DNA of 6,890 bases, from contig NZ_CALNCS010000196.1 of the NCBI RefSeq assembly GCF_937875145.1, forward strand, positions 1 through 6,890, read 5' to 3'. This document shows positions 1-5,491 of the stretch, piece by piece (positions within the stretch are counted from its first letter, which is position 1; each line of letters opens with the position of its first letter). Under the pieces are notes generated by a model, which was not told the DNA's origin, did not search any database, and saw nothing but the letters and a program-made list of their open reading frames with translations. Origin of the DNA: Alkalibaculum bacchi (lineage in GTDB: Bacteria; Bacillota; Clostridia; Eubacteriales; Alkalibacteraceae). A program made the position numbers and the translations under genes.

Positions 1-78
1 ACAAAGGCTTATAGCCGTAGAGGAAACCACCCGTTGGACGGGTGGTCCTCATTTAATTCTATTAGTACTAAATGTTAG
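1..78 (+). CDS. C-terminal end of an unknown protein, possibly TnpB-like (5' end outside window)
   Basis: Frame 1 is open from the first base to a TAG at 76-78 and gives 25 residues beginning TKAYSRRGNHPLDG. The stretch is too short to identify with certainty. A GC-rich hairpin lies inside the last codons (20-50), as is often seen at the right end of IS200/IS605-type elements, where the end of the TnpB (RNA-guided nuclease) gene overlaps the element's terminal hairpin and guide-RNA scaffold. That resemblance, plus the basic SRRGNHP stretch, is the only support. It could equally be the end of an unrelated gene whose terminator overlaps its coding sequence. The gene converges on the SDR gene. 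Confidence 0.35.
   Translation, partial: TKAYSRRGNHPLDGWSSFNSISTKC
20..50 (+). repeat. GC-rich hairpin, terminator or IS right-end structure
   Basis: ACCACCCG (26-33) pairs perfectly with CGGGTGGT (39-46) around a TTGGA loop. GAGG (20-23) and CCTC (47-50) extend the stem past an AA bulge. The sequence after it (ATTTAATTCT) is T-rich but has no clean T run, so it is a poor classical terminator. An IS200/IS605-type terminal hairpin is an alternative, in keeping with the partial reading frame around it. Confidence 0.6.
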
Positions 79-102
79 CAAAGTTACTTTACTAACATTT
101 AG
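68..102. repeat. 35-bp near-perfect palindrome
   Basis: The 17-base arm at 68-84 (CTAAATGTTAGCAAAGT) and the arm at 86-102 are reverse complements except for one pair (79/91), around a single central T at 85. It contains the TAG stop of the upstream partial gene and lies about 45 bp beyond the stop of the convergent SDR gene. It may act as a bidirectional terminator between the two converging genes, although flanking T runs are weak. An operator-like site or a small repeat element is also possible. Confidence 0.7.
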
Positions 103-146
103 CGCATAGAGGTGAGTCTTAAAATTGAAATACTCTTCTTAGTTTA

Positions 147-1010
147 TTAAGAGCTTACCATAATTCCACCATTAACATGGAGAACTTGTCCCGTAACATA
201 ATTGGAATCTTCTGAAGCTAAATATACATACGTAGGAGCGAGCTCAAAAGGTTGACCAGGTCTTTTCATTGGTGTATTTATTCCAAATGAAGAAACCTTT
301 TTTTCATCATATGATGCAGGGATAAGTGGTGTCCATATTGGTCCAGGTGCAACGGCATTGACACGAATTTCTTTTTCTACTAGATTAAGAGCTAATGAAC
401 GAGTGAAAGATACAACTGCTCCCTTTGAAGACGAGTAATCTAGTAAAGTCTTGTTTCCTTCATAGGCAGTGACAGAAGCAGTGTTGATAATGCTACTACC
501 CTCTTTTAGATGGGGAAGAAGTGCTTTTGTTGTATAAAAGAAAGAGAAGACATTTGTTTGGAATGTTTTTTCTAACTGTTCAGAGCTAATATCTAAAAGG
601 CTTTGTCGTTCATACTGAACTGCTGCATTATTGACTAAGATATCGCATTTGCCATAGAAATCGATAGTTTGATCAACAGCTTCCGAACAAAACCCCTCTT
701 GTGAGAGATCTCCTTTAATGAGGAGACATCTTCTACCGTAGCCTTCTATGATTTTTTTTGTCTGACTTGCATCTTCATCTTCATTTAAATATACGATAGA
801 AACATTGGCGCCTTCTTTGGCAAAGGCAATGGCCACAGCTTTCCCAATGCCACTATCTCCTCCTGTAATAAGAGCCACTTTATTTCCAAGCTTTCCACTG
901 CCGACATAACTAGGATTATCAAATATTGGGTTAGGATTCATTTGAAATTCAATTCCAGGTTGTTGATTTTGATGTTGAGGAGGGATGTGATTTGGAACTT
1001 TTGGATACAT
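147..1010 (-). CDS. SDR family NAD(P)-dependent oxidoreductase (general-stress type)
   Basis: A 287-aa short-chain dehydrogenase/reductase, expected to be a cytosolic NAD(P)(H)-dependent oxidoreductase with a Rossmann fold. The nucleotide-binding motif is TGGDSGIG (residues 49-56) and the structural NNAA motif is at 127-130. The likely active site is N153, S179, Y192 and K196 (YSSSK), with the usual 13-residue Ser-Tyr spacing; a VNGG motif near 279 closes the fold. The N-terminal extension of about 40 residues, rich in Pro, Gln and Asn, is typical of the Bacillus general-stress SDR group (YdaD/YhdF-like), so its substrate is unknown. The start at 1010 is chosen because AAAGGAG lies six bases upstream; an upstream in-frame ATG at 1070 lacks this and would run through the promoter region. 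The gene is monocistronic and appears intact. Confidence 0.9.
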   Translation of the reverse strand: MYPKVPNHIPPQHQNQQPGIEFQMNPNPIFDNPSYVGSGKLGNKVALITGGDSGIGKAVAIAFAKEGANVSIVYLNEDEDASQTKKIIEGYGRRCLLIKGDLSQEGFCSEAVDQTIDFYGKCDILVNNAAVQYERQSLLDISSEQLEKTFQTNVFSFFYTTKALLPHLKEGSSIINTASVTAYEGNKTLLDYSSSKGAVVSFTRSLALNLVEKEIRVNAVAPGPIWTPLIPASYDEKKVSSFGINTPMKRPGQPFELAPTYVYLASEDSNYVTGQVLHVNGGIMVSS

Positions 1011-1055
1011 TGTGATTCTCCTTTGTAATGTAATATAATTTGACGATGAAATTAT

Positions 1056-1061
1056 ATTATA
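1056..1061 (-). promoter_or_regulatory. possible -10 box for the SDR gene
   Basis: A TATAAT hexamer on the minus strand lies about 45 bp upstream of the SDR start codon, in very A+T-rich DNA. I see no good TTGACA-like -35 at 16-18 bp spacing and no clear SigB-type GTTT/GGGTAT pair, so the promoter class is undecided. Confidence 0.3.
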
Positions 1062-1211
1062 GTGTTTCACTCTTTTTATGATTAATTCATTTTAAATGGT
1101 GTGATAGTAGGACGAATAGGGTTTATATGGCATCTTTTAATTGAAGGTGCTTTCTATTTAATTAATAGTCCAATAGGGACACATTTCAAGAATTCACTAT
1201 TTAAATAAATT

Positions 1212-1240
1212 CTCCCACCGTTTTTGCAAGATGGTGGGAG
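1212..1240 (-). terminator. hairpin, possible terminator
   Basis: CTCCCACC (1212-1219) pairs perfectly with GGTGGGAG (1233-1240) around a 13-nt loop. On the minus strand the stem is followed by AATTTATTT, on the plus strand by GAAAATAATA, so the minus orientation fits a terminator better. It lies downstream of the decayed minus-strand transposase, whose transcript it could have ended before the SDR promoter. Confidence 0.5.
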
Positions 1241-1381
1241 GAAAATAATAATTAATAAGCCATATTTTGTATGTTAATAATCTTATTATATGAAAAAGAC
1301 AGCAAAAAAAGACATGACAAAAGCACGACATGTTTAACGAACAATCAATTAGTGGTGAGTTTATATGGATATGGAGAGTAC

Positions 1382-1795
1382 TTAAGCGGCTCGAACAGCG
1401 TTAAGGAATTTAGGCAGCACATCCTTATATTTAGGATATTTAGTTAGTAGTTTGTGCCCTTACTTACAAAGCTTTGTTACCCTTAAAAGAGTTAGATTGC
1501 TAATTTCTTTACATATTTCCTTGTAGCTGTAGTCACATAGGTCTCTCATAAGAAAGATTGAGATTGCTTTATATTCGGTAATACTGTAGCAATATTTTAT
1601 TTTAATGAGTTCGAGATTGTCTATGTTAAACGTTTTTGATACTTAAGAGTGGGATGCGACTGTTAAAATCAGAAAGTGCAAAAAAGCATTAGTTGTTAAA
1701 TATTACTTTATAATTATCCTTTTCTAATTTGTCTAACATTTTTGCATATGACGTGGTGCAAGGGTTATAATTTTGCATCTTGAGGTTTTTGGCAT
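1382..1795 (-). pseudogene. decayed probable Y1 (IS200-like/REP-type) transposase
   Basis: An ATG at 1795 opens a short frame starting MPKTSRCKIITLAP, with an AAGGGTG ribosome binding site just upstream. The N-termini of Firmicute Y1 transposases typically begin in a similar way (MPRxSR...YHIM). That frame stops after 20 codons. The downstream end, minus strand 1642 to 1382, reads as a helix-turn-helix-like C-terminal domain containing EYKAISIFLMRDLCDYSYKE, then ends in LPKFLNAVRAA. This domain has one internal TAA (1460-1462) where AAA (Lys) would keep it open. The central region with the HUH motif and catalytic tyrosine is missing, so an internal deletion plus point decay is likely. The family call comes from remembered sequence patterns, not from a search; a sigma-factor region-4 remnant is the main alternative. 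Confidence 0.45.
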
Positions 1796-1894
1796 GTAAT
1801 TTACACCCTTTTTTTTTTATTATTATATACGAGTATATGTTTGACTTTGTTATTATAGATACTTACAAGTTATGTCATTAATTTTGGGAAAAAG

Positions 1895-1923
1895 TTGTGA
1901 TTTGATAGGCTTTACATGATAAT
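1895..1923 (+). promoter_or_regulatory. candidate SigA promoter for the 99-aa gene
   Basis: TTGTGA (1895-1900) and GATAAT (1918-1923) are separated by 17 bp, matching the TTGACA/TATAAT consensus at 4 of 6 and 5 of 6 positions. The site would leave a 5' leader of about 130 nt before the start at 2062. In DNA this A+T-rich such matches arise by chance, so support is modest. Confidence 0.35.
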
Positions 1924-2061
1924 AAAAGAAAAGGGATAAAAGATGAAAATGTCCTATGTCTAAGTTACAAACAAATCTTTGCAAATAATAGGAGGATTGT
2001 TATACCTTTTGTCATAATAGAAAGCTGTAATTAGTATTAGAGAAAGGACGAACGGCAGAAA

Positions 2062-2361
2062 ATGTTCAATTGGTACAAAAATTGGAGAGAAAAGATTAGA
2101 ACAGAAAATGTCCTAAAAGGACTTATTAATATGAACGCAACATTCATAAAAAGATACAAGAGCGGGATTGATGAGGTATATATATTTGAAGGAAAAAAAT
2201 GTATTGCAGTTCGTCTTAAAGAGAGCTTATGGGAAGAAGTATCCCAGCTCGGTGTAAGAAGAAATCTTTGGGATAAGCACGTTATGAGCTATGATATGGC
2301 GATTAGGGAATATGACAAACTAAAGGAAGTAAAAAAGAAGAGGGAGAGCAATATTTATTGA
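2062..2361 (+). CDS. hypothetical protein, 99 aa
   Basis: A small protein that I do not recognise. It is hydrophilic and strongly basic at its C-terminal end (KLKEVKKKRES), with no signal peptide or membrane segment. Residues 25-55 look like an alpha/beta stretch (TFIKRYKSGIDEVYIFEGKK), followed by helix to the end. AGAAAGGA lies about 13 bp upstream of the ATG, a longer spacing than usual. It is the only plus-strand gene in the middle of the window, alone between a decayed transposase and the truncated end of the prophage. Coding-like composition and a solitary position suggest a real accessory gene, but no function can be given. Confidence 0.6.
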   Translation: MFNWYKNWREKIRTENVLKGLINMNATFIKRYKSGIDEVYIFEGKKCIAVRLKESLWEEVSQLGVRRNLWDKHVMSYDMAIREYDKLKEVKKKRESNIY

Positions 2362-2407
2362 GGTGAGCGCTTTGTTTTAGAGAGGCTTTTGAAATGGCCC
2401 TTAGAAG

Positions 2408-2469
2408 GAGGTAGCTGTGAGGTGACTCGCTTGGGGGAAGGGGAAAATTGAGTCACAAAAGGCTACCTC
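2408..2469. repeat. two-part imperfect stem-loop
   Basis: GAGGTAGC (2408-2415) pairs with GCTACCTC (2462-2469), and GTGACTC (2422-2428) pairs with GAGTCAC (2450-2456). Between the two stems is a 6 x 5 nt internal loop, and the terminal loop is 21 nt and purine-rich. No T run follows, so it is not an ordinary terminator. It lies 46 bp past the stop of the 99-aa gene and its 5' arm includes a GGAGG. Its role is unknown; an element end or a structured RNA are possibilities. Confidence 0.6.
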
Positions 2470-2531
2470 TAACCTTGACGTGATATACTCCCCCTATCCT
2501 AGGCAGTTTAAATAATAAAAATTGTTTACTA

Positions 2532-2552
2532 TAGGGTGAGCATATCACCCTA
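2532..2552 (-). terminator. perfect 8-bp hairpin, weak terminator candidate
   Basis: TAGGGTGA (2532-2539) pairs with TCACCCTA (2545-2552) around a GCATA loop. On the minus strand it is followed, after about eight bases, by a T-rich stretch (CAATTTTTATT), so it could end the prophage transcript after the truncated protease. The offset T run makes this uncertain; an operator is also possible. Confidence 0.4.
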
Positions 2553-2660
2553 ACGAGTCATTTACTCTTGATGCATCCATATTTTAAATATAAGTGACCT
2601 AAAATTCAATGAGCGATTGATCTAAATTTCATTTGGTAAATGCACTTACAACTGGTGGGT

Positions 2661-3047
2661 TTAAAACTTGACCCAAAATTTCCCGTCCCTTGTGAGTCTT
2701 GCAGTTAAGGGATTGTGGACCATCATAAGTGCTGTTGGTGCCATCAATACTGTAGTTCCAGCCATAGCAATCACGGAAGCAGCAGATGCCGCAATACCAT
2801 CAATTTTGATAGTCACTCTGCCTTTATAGTCTATGAGCATGGTGTAAATCTGACTGGCTGCGATGCAATCACCACCTGGTGAGTTCAGCCAAATAAAAAT
2901 GTCACCCTCGCCAGCAAATAAATCTGCTTTAAAAGCCTTAGGGGTGACATCATCATCCAACCATGATTCTTCGGCGATTACCCCGTCGAGGTAGAGCGTT
3001 CGGGTGTCGGATTTTTCGTCCTTGACCCAGTTCCAGAATTTTTTCAT
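2661..3047 (-). CDS. truncated ClpP-like prohead (head maturation) protease
   Basis: The N-terminal half of a phage ClpP/S49-type prohead protease, which in HK97-like phages cleaves the scaffold region of the capsid protein during head assembly. The SPGGD motif is at residues 56-60. The catalytic Ser is S88 in GIAASAASVIAMAG, and the catalytic His is H111 in MMVHNP. The family is normally some 200-270 aa; here the match stops near residue 115 and a 13-residue unrelated tail follows before a TAA, so the Asp of the triad and the oligomerisation region are gone. It is surely inactive as a protease. Its ATG overlaps the portal stop by one base (TAATG), indicating translational coupling, with GAGAGG upstream. 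The expected capsid gene does not follow, which marks a deletion end of the prophage. Confidence 0.85.
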   Translation of the reverse strand: MKKFWNWVKDEKSDTRTLYLDGVIAEESWLDDDVTPKAFKADLFAGEGDIFIWLNSPGGDCIAASQIYTMLIDYKGRVTIKIDGIAASAASVIAMAGTTVLMAPTALMMVHNPLTARLTRDGKFWVKF

Positions 3048-4300
3048 TAGGTTTCCTCTCTTTTTGTGATATTTGCGAACGCACCAGCGTCCTCTAGTTT
3101 GGTCATTGCTCCATTAATGAGATAGAGATCACCGCCAAATTCCACAGGAATTCGGTCGAGATTCTCAAGCTCTCGGATGTCATTAGTGCTCATCCAGCCA
3201 TTCTGTCTGGCTGTTGCATAACCGTTCATACGACTTGCATAATCGCCACGAAGAAGACCATCCACATTAAATTTGATGAAGACAGTAGGCTTTTCACTTT
3301 CCATGAGAAGGGATCGATACATGGTTTGTTCCCATCGTACTACCCAAGGGTCAAGAGTGTATTTCACGAACTCTAATGACTGTTGCTCAATGTTTGAAAA
3401 AGATGACTTCTCAAGATCTGCGAGCATATGAGGTGGCACCCTAAAAATACGGGCAATTTCGTTTATTTGAAATTTCCGCGTCTCCAAGAACTGCGCTTGA
3501 TCAGGGGAGATACCTATTGGCTGATATTTCATGCCTTCTTCAAGAACAGCTACCCTGTGGGAATTTGAAGAACCTTGATAGGCTGTGTTCCAGCTGTCTT
3601 TCACTCTCTGTGGATCCTTAATGGTGCCAGGGTGTTCCAGCACACCACCTGGCGCAGCACCATTAGCGAAGAACTTTGCTCCATATTCCTCGGTGGCTAT
3701 TGCTAATCCAACTGCATTCTTTGCCATAGCAATGGGGGAGTAGCCTACCAGTCCGTCAAATCCTAAGCCCGGAATATGGAGCACATCAGATGGGTCGAGA
3801 TAGACCAAGCTATCTTTTTTGAGGGTAGGGGAATCCTCAATGGTTCGTTGGTACAAATAAAAAAGCCGGCCGTTTTTATCACGGTCGACTGTCATTTTGT
3901 TTCGCATAAGAGGGTAGAGGGCAATAACCTCACCACGGGCGTTTCGAATGATCTGGGCATAAGCATTACCCCATAATAAAAGGTGACTCATCAACGTTTC
4001 ACGGAACGTGAAGGAGGTCATCTCAGGATTTGGCTCATCATGGAGCAGTTTATATAACGGATGCTGTAAATATTTTTCTTTTCCTCCGCTGTCGTTGTAT
4101 TTGTAAACATGAAGCGGAAGCCCTGCCAAAGTTTCAGCTAGTATTCTCACGCAGGAATAGACCGCCGTCATTTGCATAGCTGTGTGTTCGTTGACAGGTT
4201 TTCCAGAAGACGTTCCTGCGAAAAAGAAACTATAGCGGGTTCCACTTAAGCTATCTTTAGGCTTATCACGTGCCTTGAAAAATCCTTGTATTATTCCCAT
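3047..4300 (-). CDS. phage portal protein, HK97 family
   Basis: A 417-aa portal protein. In the virion twelve copies form the ring at the capsid vertex through which terminase pumps DNA. The N-terminal part (EHTAMQMTAVYSCVRILAET, then LAGLPLHVY), the LLLWGNAYAQIIR segment, the LHIPGLGFDGLVGYSPIAMA segment and the FRVPPHMLADLEKSSFSNIE segment are typical of this family, and the length is normal. I start it at 4300 because AAGGAG lies 10 bp upstream; an in-frame ATG 13 codons earlier lies beyond that site. The stop overlaps the protease start. The gene appears intact even though its terminase and protease neighbours are broken. Its own ribosome binding site abuts the 11-bp repeat that bounds the upstream cassette. 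Confidence 0.93.
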   Translation of the reverse strand: MGIIQGFFKARDKPKDSLSGTRYSFFFAGTSSGKPVNEHTAMQMTAVYSCVRILAETLAGLPLHVYKYNDSGGKEKYLQHPLYKLLHDEPNPEMTSFTFRETLMSHLLLWGNAYAQIIRNARGEVIALYPLMRNKMTVDRDKNGRLFYLYQRTIEDSPTLKKDSLVYLDPSDVLHIPGLGFDGLVGYSPIAMAKNAVGLAIATEEYGAKFFANGAAPGGVLEHPGTIKDPQRVKDSWNTAYQGSSNSHRVAVLEEGMKYQPIGISPDQAQFLETRKFQINEIARIFRVPPHMLADLEKSSFSNIEQQSLEFVKYTLDPWVVRWEQTMYRSLLMESEKPTVFIKFNVDGLLRGDYASRMNGYATARQNGWMSTNDIRELENLDRIPVEFGGDLYLINGAMTKLEDAGAFANITKREET

Positions 4301-4314
4301 AGATATTATTCTCC

Positions 4315-4325
4315 TTAAAAATAAA
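4315..4325. repeat. 11-bp direct repeat, portal-side cassette boundary
   Basis: TTAAAAATAAA is identical to the copy at 6212-6222. On the minus strand it reads TTTATTTTTAA and runs straight into GGAG, so it forms part of the portal ribosome binding site. Being A+T-rich, a chance match is possible, but its position at the exact portal-side edge of the inserted genes is telling. Confidence 0.65.
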
Positions 4326-4329
4326 CATG

Positions 4330-4359
4330 AAAAAAGCACCCATAAATTATAGGTGCTTT
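4330..4359 (-). terminator. rho-independent terminator after the 53-aa gene
   Basis: On the minus strand AAAGCACC (4359-4352) and GGTGCTTT (4340-4333) form an 8-bp stem with an 11-nt loop, and the stem runs into a T tract (4335-4330). It begins 16 bp after the stop of the 53-aa gene and just before the portal-side repeat. It would end the cassette transcript and also attenuate any terminase transcript heading for the portal gene. Confidence 0.8.
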
Positions 4360-4375
4360 CTATTAAAATTAGTTG

Positions 4376-4537
4376 CTAATATGGATCGTTTGAATCGTCA
4401 TCATCATCGAAAGAATAATCACTGCCATGTTCTTCAATACAACGCATTTCATCATATCTTTCAAGGCTGATATCTTGTTCTTCATCACTTCTGTTTAACC
4501 ATTCATCATAAAATTCATAGTCCTCAGGGTCATACAT
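4376..4537 (-). CDS. small, extremely acidic protein, 53 aa
   Basis: A complete small gene with a near-ideal ribosome binding site (AAAGGAGG, seven bases before the ATG). It begins MYDPEDYEFYDEWLNRSDEE and ends in a run of five aspartates followed by SNDPY. It has 22 Asp/Glu against 3 Arg and no Lys, so the net charge is about -19. There is no signal peptide or membrane segment. It is the last gene of the cassette, 107 bp after the 233-aa gene, and is followed at once by a terminator. I do not recognise the family. Small acidic phage proteins are sometimes DNA mimics or bind a basic partner, and an antitoxin-like role is conceivable, but nothing in the sequence proves either. Confidence 0.75.
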   Translation of the reverse strand: MYDPEDYEFYDEWLNRSDEEQDISLERYDEMRCIEEHGSDYSFDDDDDSNDPY

Positions 4538-4644
4538 TACACATCCTCCTTTACGTAAATATTATTATTTCTGTTATAAAATGAATACTCGGATAAATGA
4601 AGCGAATATTCTATTTAGGGGTTAGTACTGCATAGTAATTCTAA

Positions 4645-5346
4645 TTATGAATATATGACAGTAGGTAATGAAGTATTAAAGTTTTTAAATCTTAAAAAAT
4701 CTTGATAAAGATTAAAATAATAATTGGTATTGTTTTTTTCGTCGTAAGAGAATATGCATACTCCCGCAGCGTAAAATAAGATAAGATGTTCAAAATTCAT
4801 TAATTCTTCGACAACTTCTAGTTTATTTATTACATCAGGTTGATATACATCTGGATGGGCATTCCTACTACCTATTATTGAAATTTCTTTTAATCGGTTT
4901 TGAATATCCAATTTTAATCTGTTCTTTGATGTGGCTATATTAGCTTTATCTTTAATAGTAAAATAGTGATTACAATCTAATTTGTATTCACGATAATTAT
5001 TTTCTAAATTGCATTTATCAATTGCTTTCATCATGGCGTTAGAAGAATTGTTTTTTAATACAGAGATATAAGATTCATGACAAATAAGATTAAATAAATC
5101 ATAAAATGATTCGATAGAATATCGCAAATTTCTATATATTCCTGAGAAGTTGGTATAATAATCTAAATTACAATTACTCCAATATCTCAGATTCATTCGA
5201 AGATTTTCCGATATATAATTATACAGTCTAAATTGTTCCTTGCTACATGAATTTACATTAGAATTATGCAGGTGAAACATCTGTGTGTCCAAAGACATTT
5301 TGAAATCAAAAGTACTATTTAGTTTTGTTAAATTCATATTGATCAT
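4645..5346 (-). CDS. hypothetical protein, 233 aa, possible HEPN-like helical protein
   Basis: I do not recognise this protein. It is predicted to be soluble and mostly helical, rich in Asn, Tyr, Leu and Lys, with no signal peptide. The middle (ISENLRMNLRYWSN to YRNLRYSIESFYDLFNLICH) and the later NRLKEISIIGSRNAHPDVY segment (about residues 148-166) recall HEPN proteins, in which a polar RN...H motif sits in a long helix. The spacing here (RNAH) does not match the classic RX4-6H, so this is only a hint. The start at 5346 has AAGGAGG six bases upstream. It lies 145 bp after the RHH gene, with its own promoter and operator-like repeats in the gap. In context it may be the effector (toxin, abortive-infection or exclusion factor) controlled by the RHH protein. 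Confidence 0.7.
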   Translation of the reverse strand: MINMNLTKLNSTFDFKMSLDTQMFHLHNSNVNSCSKEQFRLYNYISENLRMNLRYWSNCNLDYYTNFSGIYRNLRYSIESFYDLFNLICHESYISVLKNNSSNAMMKAIDKCNLENNYREYKLDCNHYFTIKDKANIATSKNRLKLDIQNRLKEISIIGSRNAHPDVYQPDVINKLEVVEELMNFEHLILFYAAGVCIFSYDEKNNTNYYFNLYQDFLRFKNFNTSLPTVIYS

Positions 5347-5351
5347 TGTAA

Positions 5352-5416
5352 TCCTCCTTAGTCTATTTTTTTTATATAAAAATAAATATAGTTACATTAT
5401 ATCAAACTAAGGAGGA
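5352..5416 (-). promoter_or_regulatory. inverted repeat able to sequester the Shine-Dalgarno of the 233-aa gene
   Basis: TCCTCCTTAGT (5352-5362) and ACTAAGGAGGA (5406-5416) are perfect 11-bp reverse complements, 43 bp apart. On the minus strand the 3' arm is the AAGGAGG of the 233-aa gene and the 5' arm is its complement. A transcript reading through from the RHH gene would contain both arms and could mask the ribosome binding site. A transcript from the local promoter would start inside the loop and lack the masking arm. Confidence 0.55.
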
Positions 5417-5424
5417 AATGCAAT
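5396..5424 (-). promoter_or_regulatory. promoter of the 233-aa gene
   Basis: A perfect TATAAT (plus-strand positions 5401-5396) lies 50 bp upstream of the start codon. The -35 region is weak: ATTGCA at 5424-5419 with 17 bp spacing, or TTGCAT with 16. The -35 overlaps a copy of the TGTATTGCA motif, which suits repression by the neighbouring RHH protein. Confidence 0.5.
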
Positions 5425-5484
5425 ACAAAAATACATGATTGCAGTATTGCAATTTTGCACTGGATGATTTACATTTGTATTGCA
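5419..5484. promoter_or_regulatory. cluster of TGTATTGCA-type repeats, probable operator
   Basis: TGTATTGCA occurs exactly at 5419-5427 (minus) and 5476-5484 (plus), with AGTATTGCA at 5443-5451. In the middle three 8-bp direct units (ATTGCAGT, ATTGCAAT, TTTGCACT) start at 5438, 5446 and 5454. Short repeats at near-helical or sub-helical spacing are usual for ribbon-helix-helix repressors, which bind as arrays of dimers. The site sits between the RHH gene and the promoter of the 233-aa gene. Confidence 0.55.
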
Positions 5485-5491
5485 TATAACA

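Noticed and set aside
1011..1070. Longer SDR start adding 20 residues
   Set aside because: A clear AAAGGAG precedes the ATG at 1010, and the extension overlaps the probable promoter.
1841..1869. TTGACT with a downstream A+T-rich stretch as a promoter
   Set aside because: At 17-bp spacing the -10 would be TTACAA-like, a poor match; the 1895-1923 pair is better.
3776..3976. 66-codon open frame on the plus strand
   Set aside because: It lies wholly inside the well-supported portal gene on the opposite strand and has no recognisable ribosome binding site; it is a shadow frame.
4300..4339. Longer portal start 13 codons upstream
   Set aside because: The extension runs through the portal ribosome binding site and the 11-bp boundary repeat; AAGGAG points to the ATG at 4300.
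5419..5439. Tiny plus-strand frame after GGAGGAA (ATG CAA TAC ... TGA)
   Set aside because: Six codons only, and the GGAGG is explained as the complementary arm of the inverted repeat.
5438..5459. Three 8-bp repeats considered as a CRISPR or replication iteron array
   Set aside because: The units are far too short for CRISPR, and no replication protein is nearby; the promoter context favours an operator.
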